From: Acephala macrosclerotiorum
Taxonomy: Eukaryota > Ascomycota > Leotiomycetes > Helotiales > Mollisiaceae
Assembly: GCA_014904845.1 (NCBI GenBank)
Contig: MU119289.1
Location: 124,001 to 188,000, forward strand
Reading direction: 5' to 3'
DNA length: 64,000 nucleotides
A program made the position numbers and the translations under genes. Shown here in pieces: positions 32,164 to 46,654 of this stretch (positions are counted from its first letter, which is position 1; every line of letters starts with the position of its first letter). The notes below the pieces were generated by a model. It made no database searches. It was not told where the DNA came from and saw nothing but the letters and a program-made list of their open reading frames with translations.

Positions 32164-32768
32164 GTTGTCAGGTTTGAGTGGGAATGCTGAAAGCTTTCGC
32201 ATGAAAGAAGGACAATAATACGGTTGCAAACTCTGTATACAAATAGGATAGATCTGACCGAATTTTAATCTACAGTAGGTGGCTAGGCACGACGATGCAG
32301 GGAAGTAAGGCCTTAAATCAACATAATGCGTCATATGAGATCAGTAACTAACTTCTAATGAAACTTCATCTATCATGGATGCCATGTCCCCCTAGCAAGG
32401 CTGAATGACAGGTAGTCTAGCTAGACTAAGAGGACCTGGTTATGGCCCGGCCCGCTGATGACTTGCCATTTGTGGCTGGTGGTCGAAAGGCACGATGTGT
32501 ACGTGAAGACGACGATACGATAGAAAAGCCTTTGAATGATGCGAGGGGAATTAAAGTCAGATGAACTGAAAGTAGGGAGGAGATACTTCTCCGCCAGAAG
32601 CGTTTGCGGTGAGACAGGTGGTTGAGAATGGGGAGAGCCACGTTCCTAGAACAATTGAGGCTGAACCAATACAAAAATAATTCTCGCAAAGTCTGTTCTA
32701 TACCAATGTGCCAACAAGAGTCAAAATATGGATCCAAACTCCCAAAACATGTTGAAGGTAGCATGCTC
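32164..32768. other. Intergenic, no supportable gene
   Basis: Short frames only; holds the 5' side of membrane-protein copy A and the 3' side of the SET-domain gene. Confidence 0.35.
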
Positions 32769-33815
32769 TCAAACATTCCCCCTCCACAACCAGTTCGCAA
32801 ACTCGCTCGCCTTCATCCCTTTCGGTACGTCGCCAGTAGCGGTCTTCCATTTTCCGTTCGGTTCGTAACTTCCATGCTTCTGAGGATTTTTCACATACGG
32901 CAACACCTCCCAAACATTTTTGCTGTCTTTCCCCTCGGCCAACTTTTTCAAATCGCAGTGGTACTTGACAAAGCACCTCGCTCTTGCAAGATCACCATGC
33001 ATGTTACACATCTGGAACAGATCAAAGTACATTCTGCTCAGTCTTCCATCCTTGATGCCTTCCTGTTCGTAGATGTTGAGGAGTACACGAGCATTCCTCA
33101 TCACTTCATCAGGCTTGTAGTAGATGTTCCTCGAGTTACCAATCATTTCGTCAAGCTTCTCCGCGTTGGCGATTCGCTCATCGCTCTGTCGCAATTTGTC
33201 TTCTGATAAAGAGCAGAGCTCGCATGTGCAGTTGAAACAGAAATGATCTTTAAGAATCTGTTTTCGTTCCTGGGACACGCCGCCTGGGATATATGAGGTT
33301 GTGATCTCACTACCTTTTGGAATCGCTCGAACAGCATGAACTGTCATCACCCTCTCAGGAAAGAGATCATTCCAAAACTGCACAGCGTTGGGTCGGCAGC
33401 TGTGATTGATCCTCGAAATGTCTGCCATGACACCGCCGACTTCAGAATCAACGCCTAGAGGATAGGCATTCGAGCGGACGATTCCACTTAGTGGATGTGT
33501 TGGATCTGAATCGGCGAAATTGTTGTGAAGAGAACGATATCTTTCTTGATCTATCTTTGGAAGTTTTTTGAGACCATCGAGGAGCTCCTTCTCAGTGATG
33601 TCCATGTCGAAGGTCGTGATCATGTCGGTGGTGATTAAAGGGGCTTCGCTTAGGAGGCAAGTGCCAGGGGCAATGTCCTGTGTGACCACAAGGCCCTTTC
33701 CTTTTCCAGGAACGTCTTGAAGGGTCCAGAGACCATTTTGAGAATTTTTTCCATTCTCACCATTCTGAAAGATGTGAGGCGGCGAAGCTGGCCGGGAAGT
33801 GCTGCTTGGAGCCAT
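32769..33815 (-). CDS. SET-domain protein (SMYD/SET5-like)
   Basis: Intronless, 348 residues, ATG at 33815 (MAPSSTSRPASPP). The SET fold starts with LQDVPGKGKGLVVTQDIAPG and ends with the catalytic half: ISRINHSCRPNAVQFWND (NHSCxPN motif, about residue 147), PKGSEITTSYI and the post-SET zinc cysteines CFNCTCELC (about 205-213). A long insert lies between the two halves, as in SMYD-type enzymes. A C-terminal helical region follows (RMYFDLFQMCNMHGDLARAR). Such proteins methylate lysines on histones or other proteins; the substrate here is unknown. A fungal 'TPR/SET' label would also be reasonable. The neighbouring membrane-protein array is unrelated. Confidence 0.88.
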   Translation of the reverse strand: MAPSSTSRPASPPHIFQNGENGKNSQNGLWTLQDVPGKGKGLVVTQDIAPGTCLLSEAPLITTDMITTFDMDITEKELLDGLKKLPKIDQERYRSLHNNFADSDPTHPLSGIVRSNAYPLGVDSEVGGVMADISRINHSCRPNAVQFWNDLFPERVMTVHAVRAIPKGSEITTSYIPGGVSQERKQILKDHFCFNCTCELCSLSEDKLRQSDERIANAEKLDEMIGNSRNIYYKPDEVMRNARVLLNIYEQEGIKDGRLSRMYFDLFQMCNMHGDLARARCFVKYHCDLKKLAEGKDSKNVWEVLPYVKNPQKHGSYEPNGKWKTATGDVPKGMKASEFANWLWRGNV

Positions 33816-34653
33816 GGTGATCGATTTTTGGTGTAATATGAATACTTTGTGTAAAAACGCGAGTGGAATTTGCAAGAGAAGCACGATTTATGAATTTGTG
33901 AACCAGTCTAGATTCGAATCAGAGCTTATTCGTGGTTATTCATCGGCTTCGTGCTAATTTTTTTGAAGCTATCCATTTTTGGTAAAATAGTCGAGGGGGT
34001 GAAAGCTGTGATATCATGGCCACGTGACTTCAAGACATCGTGCGCCGCGGTGAAGGCTTTTCATCGCAATGCAGAGCATGAGGAATAGCAATGCAAGAGA
34101 ACGCATTGCAACGAAGAAGAATCCTCAATGTTTAGTTGGATCTGGTTGTGGAATCGAGTGATTTGAGTCATCGTCAAGGCGCTAGCAACGAACGATGCAG
34201 CGGCAACAATTGATGGAAATTAGAACAAAACATCGAGTAAATGAAGTCGAGAGATAGCTTGTCTTTAGCCTTATTGTCTAAGCATTAAATTCATTGCTCA
34301 ATCTGTAAGAATGATTTTCTTTGCGATCAAGATGACTTGATGAGTTTGGATTTGAGGAGGCGGTTCCTCGTCCGTGGCTCGGTTGCTTCATCTCAGAGAT
34401 GAGTTCTTTCTAGATTAAAAGTTCGATATTAAGAGTGGAAATCTTCTATGCGTATTATGCATTCTTGCTTCGTATGAAGTGATGTTGTTGACTATAACGG
34501 ATTGCGTCGGAGCGAGTGCGCTTCGGACTTATGCTTGCTAGCTCCGTCTCAATCTCTTTCTTCCTAATTACTTGACAGCGTTGGTACTTTCACACATTCT
34601 TGGAAGTACATATCAAGTTGAGAGAAGTGTCTCGGATTGCAGTCAAACATAGG
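33816..34653. other. Intergenic, divergent promoters
   Basis: About 840 bases between the divergent SET-domain gene and the MFS transporter remnant. No gene was seen. Confidence 0.4.
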
Positions 34654-36400
34654 ATGTCGCAAAGCAAGAATGATGCCACTTCAAGCGATGAAGTTCACGA
34701 GCAGATTCGTAAAGGCAACGAGGGAATACAAGACAACGATACCATTGAGATTGCTTCTATCGAAGCTGCAACGAACGAGATCCAGGAAACAGATCAAGCA
34801 AAGCCAGAAGCTGAAGAGCCACCTTACACGACATTTTCCGAAAGTGAGAAAATTTTCACGGTCATAATCGCCTCATTCGCAGCGCTCATCTCTCCAATAT
34901 CAGCAAGCATATACTACCCTGCTCTAAACCCTCTTGCAGCAGATCTTCATGTGCAAGTAAGCACCATCAACTTGACCATCACAGTATATATGGTGACTGC
35001 CCTCCAAATTAATATTATGAAAAAGATAATGTCTGACCGACTGCTGAACGTCAGGTCTGCCAAGGCTTAGCTCCAACATTCATCGGCAGTATTTCAGACA
35101 AGAATGGTCGACGACCAGCTTACCTGATCTGCTTCGTCCTCTACCTTGGCGTCAATATAGGCCTAGCCTTGCAAACCAGCTATCCCGCTCTCGTTTGTCT
35201 CCGCTGCCTCCAAAGCGCAGGAAGTAGCGGGACCGTTGCACTCGGTAGCGGAACAGCAGCCGACCTTGTGACTCGTGCCGAGCGAGGAAAATACATCGGC
35301 TATGCTTCTATGGGCGTAACCCTTGGTCCAGCACTCGGCCCAGTAATTGGAGGACTACTGACAGAATTTCTTGGCTGGAGATCCATCTTCTGGTTCCTGA
35401 CTATCCTCTGCGGCACGATGCTGGTAATCATGATCATCGCCTTCCCCGAAACTAGTCGAAGCGTCGTACGTAGGCAATGGCTCTATCCCACCACAGAAAT
35501 GGAACGTCCCTCTCACCCACCTCATCCAACAACGACGAAAACGAAAGTCTGACGGTGAAGTGGACATTCAGTCAAGAGCGCATCGATGTCGGCGTCCCAA
35601 TCCCCTCGAAACACTCTACCTCGCCTGCCACAAAGAGACCGGCATGATCCTCATCTTCAGTGCCCTCATGTACGCTGGCTTCTTCGGTATCTTATCCAGT
35701 CTTCCCTCCCAACTCCAGCGAAAATACAATTTCAACTCCCTCCAAATCGGACTCTGCTACCTCCCATACGGCTTCGGCTCCCTCACTTCTCGATGGACTG
35801 TTGGGACATTGACGGATTGGAATTTTCGCCGCCACGCTCAGAAACTCGGTATCCCAATTGTAAAGAATCGCCAACAGCGACTCCAGGATTTTCCAATCGA
35901 AGTGGCGCGATTGCAAATCGTGCTTCCGATGGTGTATCTTGGCTGTGTGTTTGTGTTAATATTTGGGTGGGTGATGCACTTTCGTACTAATCTTGCTGGA
36001 CCTCTCATCACGTTATTCTTCACTGGGAATACGGTGACGGGAGCGTTTAGTGGGTTGAACACCTTGGTGGTGGATATAAATGTCCAAACTCCAGCAACGG
36101 CCATGGCGGCGAGCAATCTGTTTCGTTGTCTGTTCGGAGCTGGAGCCGTAGCTGCGGCGGTGCCGCTGATTGAGAGGATCGGGATGGGGTGGACTGGGAC
36201 GTTCGTTCATTACTGCTCTGTGGTTGGTCTTGAGTCCGATGTTGTGGTGTATTACGAGGTATGGGAAAGGATGGAGAGACCAGAAGGCGGCGAGGGACGA
36301 CGAGAAGGAGAATGCCCGGGAAGAGAAGATAGATTCTGATGTGGAGAATGTTCGAGTTGAGCTTCAGGACGTGGATGATAAGAAAGGGGGCGCAACTTAA
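34654..36400 (+). pseudogene. MFS drug:H+ antiporter (DHA1 / Qdr type), two frameshifts
   Basis: Exon 1 34654-34992 (MSQSKNDATSS..., acidic N-terminus, first membrane span VIIASFAALISPISASIYYP), then a 62-base intron to 35054 with a CAG acceptor. The frame continues with VCQGLAPTFIGSISDKNGRR (the A-loop GxxxDxxGRR motif) and LGPALGPVIGGLLTEFLGWR (motif C). It breaks at 35465-35472, where CGTA is duplicated. A second frame has ACHKETGMILIFSALMYAGF, GIPIVKNRQQRLQDFPIE and FGAGAVAAAVPLIERIGMGW. It breaks again at 36201-36208, where GTTC is duplicated, and a third frame finishes LSPMLWCITRYGKGW to 36400. Removing one unit of each duplication gives a normal 12-span protein of about 560 residues. 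As it stands it is disrupted, unless the bases are assembly errors. Confidence 0.75.
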
Positions 36401-36718
36401 AAACATTGAATACGAGAAGATGTCAATGTGAGCATATTGTAGAAGGAATGGTACGAATTGAGACAGGAGAAGCACTACTTCTAAACAAACAATATTATAG
36501 AAAGTACAACATCATAGAGTGTACAATCAGCTCAAAGTCCGCCTTCGTGCAAATCACGTTCATTATGTGCGTCCTCGGTCATCTTACTCTCACAATCCAA
36601 CTTCCATGACATACCAGCCAGAAGGCATGCACGACATATCCGCCTAGCGCCGAAGCAAATCCCAATATACATAACACCCATGCCGCATCCAGCAATAGCA
36701 ATGAATCCCTTGTCAAAA

Positions 36719-40486
<3,768 letters not shown>

Positions 40487-40845
40487 CTTTGCGATCCGTT
40501 TGCCGCGAGCGGGGCGGTTGACAGGATTTGAGAGACTTCAGGCGCGTCAAGACGACCTCAAAACATCAAAGAGATTCTTAAGATGGCTCTCAGGTTGTAG
40601 ATCCGTGTTATGCTGTTGTTTTATCGCGGAGCTGAAGATTTATGTCTTGTCAACGCGTTGACTTTCCTTTTGGACGCGATTCTTCGGGGTCGCGCAATCT
40701 GCGAAGCGTGAGGGCGTTTTAGTGGGCCTGCCAAAGGAGAAGGCGGTCAGAATTCTGCCGGAGGGACTTCCGCAAAATTAATTACGAGTGACTTCGGCTT
40801 TGAAATTCGTCTCACCACGCATCTTGAACTCGAAATCCAGAAATC
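40487..40845. promoter_or_regulatory. Bidirectional promoter region smc3 / rio1
   Basis: A 359-base gap lies between divergent start codons of a cohesin gene and a ribosome-biogenesis kinase. It contains the sequence AAACGCGTTG-like block CAACGCGTTGAC near 40651-40662, which includes an ACGCGT core like the MluI cell-cycle box known from budding-yeast G1/S promoters. One site only; function is inference. Confidence 0.4.
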
Positions 40846-42570
40846 ATGTCGGACCAAGATTCTTCCTTGCAGATGCCTACTCCTGCTGCAGGGCAAGCCC
40901 CGACTCACACATATGTGCCGAACAGAGGCTATGCCACTTCAACGACCTCACAGGAAGCCCCACCACAAACCCCCACAGGTTACGCTGCAGACAACGAGGA
41001 CGAAACATACGATGATCTCTTCGAGGATGATGATGAAGAGTTCTTCGACGATATTGATGGTGCGTCTAGAGATCTTACCAAGTCATACAACCGTCAAAGA
41101 AAGCTCCACGACACAAACGCCACTGCTCCTCGAATAAACCCACAAAAGCCTGCCGCAAACACACAAACGAGTGTTGACGACCAAATTTCGAGTTTATCCA
41201 AACATGCAGCGAAGATTCGACTTGATGTGGGAGGAGCTGAGAGAACCAAGACACATGGCAAAGACAAATCGGATCGTGCTACCAGTGAACAGGTCCTGGA
41301 TCCTCGGACACGAATGATTCTGCTACAAATGATCAATAGAGGTATCGTTTCAGAAGTCAACGGCTGTCTAAGTACTGGAAAGGAAGCAAATGTCTATGGA
41401 GCACTTTCAATACCCACATCAGAAGGCGGCGAAGAGGTTCAACCTATCCACCGAGCTATCAAAGTATACAAGACTAGCATTCTTGTCTTCAAGGACCGCG
41501 ATCGTTACGTCACAGGCGAACATCGTTTCAAGTCTGGCTACAATAAGGGGAACAACAGGGCAATGGTCAAAGTTTGGGCTGAGAAGGAATTCCGAAACCT
41601 CAAGCGATTATACCTAGCCGGTATCCCATGTCCCGAACCAGTCTATCTACGATTACACGTCTTGGTAATGGGTTTCCTTGGTGACAAAAAGGGATGGGCA
41701 GCTCCACGTCTGCGAGATGTGGAATTGCAAGGTGACGATGTCGATGAGCAATGGCGTTTGCTATACATCGAAATACTCGGTCTCATGCGTCGGATGTACC
41801 AAAACTGCAAACTTGTACACGCAGATCTGAGCGAGTACAACGTTTTGTACCACCAAAAGAAACTATTTATCATTGATGTCTCTCAAAGTGTTGAGCACGA
41901 TCATCCACGATCCCTGGAGTTCTTGAGGATGGATATCAAGAATGTGTCGGACTTCTTCAGAAGAAAGAATGTGGATGTCCTTTCGGAACAAGTTATCTTT
42001 GGATTCATCACGTCGCACGAAGAGCCAAATCAGGAGCCTGCTATTGTCGAAGCCTTGGAGAAGCTGTTTATTGAGCGACCTGCGGCTCAAGAAGACGAGA
42101 AGGCCGCTGCAGAACAGGAGATCCAGACCGAGGTCTTTCGACAACAATACATCCCTCAAAATCTGGACCAAGTCTATGACTTCGAGCGCGATGCAGAGAA
42201 AGTAGGCAAAGGACAAAAGGAGGACCTGGTGTACCGAAATCTGCTTGCCGACAAAGTTGCCCAATCAGGCAATGAAGCTGATGCCGAAGATACTATGGGT
42301 GGTAGTTCGCCTCCTAGTGAAGGCGAAAGTGGCAGCGAGGACAGCGACGACGAAAGTAGATTCGAGAAAGGTACTCCGAGAGGAAAGCGATTCGAGGACA
42401 AAGAAGCGAAGAAGGTATAATTGATCCTACTGGCAACTCGCTATATCTAACACGATTTTCAGGAGCACAAGAAGGCCGTCAAAGAAGAAAAGCGCGAGAA
42501 GAGAAAGGAGAAAATGCCGAAGCACCTGAAGAAAAAGCTTGTGAGCTCTTCAGCGAAGCATAAGCATTGA
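40846..42570 (+). CDS. rio1: RIO1 atypical serine/threonine protein kinase
   Basis: Two exons, 40846-42414 and 42463-42570 (558 residues). RIO1 acts in late 40S ribosomal subunit maturation. The N-terminus is acidic and has DDLFEDDDEEFFDDI. The kinase core has STGKEANVYGAL (nucleotide loop, about residue 175), AIKVYKTSILVFKDRDRYV, the flexible-loop region HRFKSGYNKGNNRAMVKVWA, LVHADLSEYNVLYH (catalytic Asp about 325) and FIIDVSQSVEHDHP (metal-binding Asp about 343). The C-terminus is acidic, then basic; the second exon adds a Lys/Arg-rich tail ending MPKHLKKKL...KHKH, which is typical and may be a nucleolar signal. Without the intron the frame would stop at 42420. Confidence 0.95.
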
Positions 42571-43067
42571 TCTGAGCAAATTCAAATCAAGATTCGATCG
42601 ATACCGCGATCTTTTCGGGCAGCGACGCTTTAAAACGGTGCCATGGCTGCTATACTAATGCTCTTTCTTTTCTTATAGCTCAGATACTGAGGACACTGGG
42701 CACCCGAATGATGAAGCACAAAACTTCTCCGAGTCAGTCTGTGGAGCAGCGTTTTGCATGTCATAACCACTTCTGGATTGGCTATTGGGAGAAGCTGCAA
42801 GCTCAAACCTTTCGACATCCGTCGCAAAGTTGGGCTAGTGCTGATCAAAGAGAGCACTGACGGGTCCCCCCCACGTTCATCCGGTTTTGTGCTTTCGTCG
42901 TCTTTCCGATTTCCTGTGTTTTCTCACATGCTTAAAGATGAGGGGTGTATTTCCGCCCAACATTGTGAACGCTAAACAGAGTTCAACCATTCGGAATCTC
43001 CAGCGAGACGAACGAAACGTCCCCCAGCAAAAGAAAAGTCAAAAATCAGATGGTAGAAGACTCGTTC

Positions 43068-43149
43068 AGCAGAGCAAGCCTTTCATAGTGTTGAGAGAGG
43101 CCCGAGTGAGCAGAGCAAGCCTTTCATAGTGCTGAGAGAGGCCCGAGTG
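43068..43149. repeat. Tandem duplication, two 41-base units
   Basis: Unit begins AGCAGAGCAAGCCTTTCATA and contains GAGAGAGGCCCGAGTG; units at 43068-43108 and 43109-43149 differ at one base (GTTGAG versus GCTGAG). Confidence 0.9.
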
Positions 43150-43386
43150 AGACAGAGCGAGTGCTAAATCGCTCCGTAGCCAATACAGTCGTAGCAGCTG
43201 GCCTTCGCCCGGGACGGGGAGGCCGTCCTCAATTAAATGCTCACCCTGCGACGATCCTTCCAGTAGCCTCACCGCTCAAGCCACGGGCGCTGACGCAACC
43301 GGGGACCAAACATCGCGACGGCGGCATGCAATCTGGTGGGTCCGCACAGGCAGCTGTCTCAGCACGCCTCAACACGCCCACCGGAG

Positions 43387-43601
43387 AAAAAGTGGCCGAT
43401 TTTGTCCAAGTGCGTAAATACGACAAATCTGCAATATTGCCAATAAACAAATCTTACAATATTTTTTCATGTGCATGTACATTAGCTATTTTTTGAAGTA
43501 TTCCCGTAGTTGCAGAGGTTTTGGGGCATGGAATGTCGAGAAATAAAGTGTTGAGTACTTTTGGATTTTGGTGTTCTCGCGTGCCAAAGTCGGCCACTTT
43601 T
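43387..43601. repeat. Small inverted-repeat element (MITE-like)
   Basis: AAAAAGTGGCCGATTTTG at 43387-43404 pairs with CCAAAGTCGGCCACTTTT at 43584-43601 in reverse complement, with few mismatches. The inside is AT-rich. The arms are short and the ends are not clearly defined. Confidence 0.5.
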
Positions 43602-43905
43602 GGAGCATGCCTCAGCACCCCTTAAGGCTGAACACTATCACGTTTCTCATGCACCAGAAAGGGATACGCGACTAGGAACAATGACCAATAGTTTGGCCCT
43701 AAACCGGGCGCGGTTTCACGGGTCGTAGGATGACGCGCTTTGACGTTGACGCTATCGGGGTAGGTACCTAGTGCTAAACTGATCGATGATCTGGAGCATG
43801 CTGCGATCGCATTGAGTTTATTAATGCTTTCTCCGCACTCTCTGTAGAACTCTATCAGTGAGGATTCTGGGATGCCCATGCCTTTCGTCTGTACATGTAG
43901 GCAAG

Positions 43906-45162
43906 ATGCAGATGCCCCCGATTAATGTGTTGGAGTCATGGCCGACTCCAAACTACATTGATCCTGTGATGAGAGGTCCTGCAAACATAATTGTTGTTGC
44001 GATATTCTTTCCTTTAGCTCTTTTAACTGTGGGCATCCGAATATACACTCGAATCCGTCTCTCCAGGAGTTTCGGCGTGGATGACTGGTTTATCATCGCA
44101 ACATTGGTTCGTAACTCGTCACTCTATCACCGTCAGATATTTGACAACAACAGTTTCCAACAACAACATATGCAATTTTCACGTTGGTCGCAGAGCTGCA
44201 CTTCGGATGGAACAGGCATATCTGGGATGTTCAGCTCGATACCATCACCATAGGCCTAAAGATCATAATGGCGACCGAAATCCTCTTCTGCTTTGCAACC
44301 TCACTCACCAAAATCTCGATGCTCACATTGACATACCGACTTGTAGCTAACAGCTCTACCCTACTCTCAAAAGTCATCATCGGAGCAATCACACTCGTAT
44401 CTGCCCAAGGAGTTACTTTCTGTTTGGGAGTACTGCTTCAATGCAGGATACCATCGCTATATTGGACATTATCTTTCGCCCCACAACCCGAATGTTTATC
44501 GGAAACCAAAATGCTACTCGCGGCAGGCATCGTCAATACAGTCACGGACGCCATTGTCGTTATCCTTCCCATGCCAACGGTATGGCGTGTCAAGCTACCC
44601 ATTCAGCAACAAATAGTGCTCGCCATGCTCTTCGCAACAGGATTCTTGATCACACTAACCGGAGCCCTGAGGACATATTATCTTTACAAGGTCACTACAG
44701 GGTACGACAAGACATGGGAAGCTTTTCCTGTTTGGCTTACCAGCTCCGTGGAGCTTTACGTCGGTATCGTAAGTCCTCTCCCTCTCCTAGACACTGAAGA
44801 CCCACTAATCTCTATTTTGTATCAAGATCTGCGCCTCAGTCCCAGCTACAAAACGATTCTTCAATCGTTTCGGTTCCAAATGGCTCACTCTCACAAGATC
44901 AACACGAAGTTCCAATCACCGCCGTTCACATTCATACCCACAAGCCGAGAACGAGATCGGAGTCTTTCCTTTGCATACGTATCCAGAGGAGGAAAAGAAG
45001 GTTGTTTGCAGGGTGGAGAGTTTCGATACTGAGGGAACGTACAATGGACTTGGACTTGTTGGGGAGAGACCGGAGACTGCGTGCTCAAAGGCTAGTGATT
45101 GGAAGGTCAGGGCTTGTGCTGTCAGGGGGGCGGACAGTAAAGAGGATCTTTTGAAGAGGTGA
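43906..45162 (+). CDS. Fungal rhodopsin-domain integral membrane protein (PTH11-like GPCR-type family)
   Basis: Three exons, 43906-44110, 44194-44768 and 44827-45162 (371 residues). Seven membrane spans are expected. IIVVAIFFPLALLTVGIRIY ends with the R-I-Y-T-R signature, followed by RSFGVDDWFIIATL, the standard V-D-D-W of the family. Then come WNRHIWDV, TEILFCFATSLTKISMLTLT, VSAQGVTFCLGVLLQC, AGIVNTVTDAIVVILPMPTV and SSVELYVGIICASVPATKRF. The cytosolic C-terminus is Arg/Ser-rich. Such proteins are widespread in filamentous ascomycetes and poorly characterised. The first intron could instead use donor GTTCGT at 44107 with an acceptor at 44195; both keep the frame. No CFEM domain was seen at the N-terminus. 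Confidence 0.85.
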
Positions 45163-46654
45163 GCTTGTTGCCTGAGTGTGAGATGGGAGATGCTGACAAA
45201 AATGGTGGTTACCAAAGGTCGCAAAACGATACGCCGGATACCTTTACTTGATTGTCTAGATGCCTTCAGACAATTTCAGCTTCAAAGGTATTGACTTCGC
45301 GACGGAATTTTGGCGGTGTTCGATTCTCCCTACCTAGCTAGCACAACGAATAATTAGATTAGACGGCCGCTGCACGATGATAGCCTGAGGGATGGATCGT
45401 CGCGTGGTTGTCTCGAGGCTCAGTCCAGAACCCAGTCGTTGCATAGTCTCCTAGAACTCTCACTCCGGCGAGCTAGTGCCAAGAAAATATTCTGTCCGCC
45501 ATTGTTCTCTGATCAAGCGATTGCTGTGGTGTTCTCGCGTCCAACCCGTTCGGATGATTTGAGGAGAGCCACCGCAATTCCAGAACAGCGTCGCCATGGT
45601 AGACCATGGTAGACTAAAATTTCTCAGTCCGCAATAGCGACTGGAGATTCTGTACTGGCCAAAGAATGGGGCTCTGTCACAGCATCAGGGTGGTCCCGAG
45701 ACGATAGTTGTCCTCATACTTGACCAAATTCGTGCTGCGAATCTGGGAGGCTGCCGGCTTCCGAGGATAATGTGTGATAATGTGTGTAAGAAAGCCTTCC
45801 ATATTCAAAGACAATGAGCTAACAACGTCCAGGCAAGGCAGAAGGATCCAAAAGTCCGACTTCGAGAGCAGATGCGTGCGCATCTAACCGTTTGACGATA
45901 AGATATCAAGCCCATTGGGTATAGTTGATTCTAACCCCGCTTAACACGAGAGCATTGTCCAATCACGACACCAAGCTCATTTTGAGGCTGAACTTTACCA
46001 CTCGATGGCACCCTCCACTCCTGCACGAAAGGGAACTCCCAGTCTTAGACCCAACTTCAACTTCTGGGCAGCTGTCGAACTAATGATCAACTCAAACGTT
46101 GTTGGAAGCTCGATAACTGCACTCGCATCGTTAGATCACGCATCCCATAAAGTTGTAGAATCAACCACAAAAGCAAGCATCGCCAATATTCTTCAATGCA
46201 TGGTAAATCCCTGTTGCTTGGCATTCAATTCTCGTGAACTTCTCCGTCCTTTCATCTTTCCACACTTGCATCAACACCAACCCAACAGCTTCCCACACTC
46301 TCTATACCGTGTCGCAATTGCCAATCGCATTCGCACACGTCCCAAAGGTGCGGCATCTCCAGTGCTATCTTCACCCTCCACAAAAGGCAACGCTGTGAAG
46401 CTGCGAAGTCCAGCCCCATCTCGTTGGCTTGGCATCCCACCCTATTGGTAAGGCGCAACGCCTCATACCTCTCCAGTTGGTGAATAAACTTATTCTTCTG
46501 CGTCAATGTTCCAGAAATTGTGTGCTGAAGGACGGAAAGCCCGCATCCTTTAAAAAATTATGGCTTGCTTATACCCAGGCGGTCTGCTTCGCTGCATTCT
46601 AGGTTTCTGTTCCCCAGGGTTGTTAACCTTGATAATTTCTAATCAGCCGCGAAT
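45163..46654. other. Intergenic, no confidently supported gene
   Basis: A 148-codon plus frame at 46005-46451 begins with ATG (MAPSTPARKGTPSLRPNFNF) and might be a small gene with an intron donor after ILQCM, but no family was recognised. Short tandem repeats occur at 45594-45613 (CCATGGTAGA twice). Confidence 0.35.

Larger units (their letters stand above)
42571..43905. other. Intergenic with short repeats
   Basis: No gene is supported. A 41-base tandem duplication (43068-43149) and an inverted-repeat element (43387-43601) lie here and are listed separately. A plus frame at 43161-43496 has no recognisable domain. Confidence 0.4.

Noticed and set aside
45594..45613. CCATGGTAGA tandem pair
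   Set aside because: Short non-coding repeat with no visible consequence.
46005..46451. 148-codon plus-strand frame beginning MAPSTPARKG
   Set aside because: ATG start, but no recognisable domain and the second half reads like random translation; kept only as a note in the intergenic entry.
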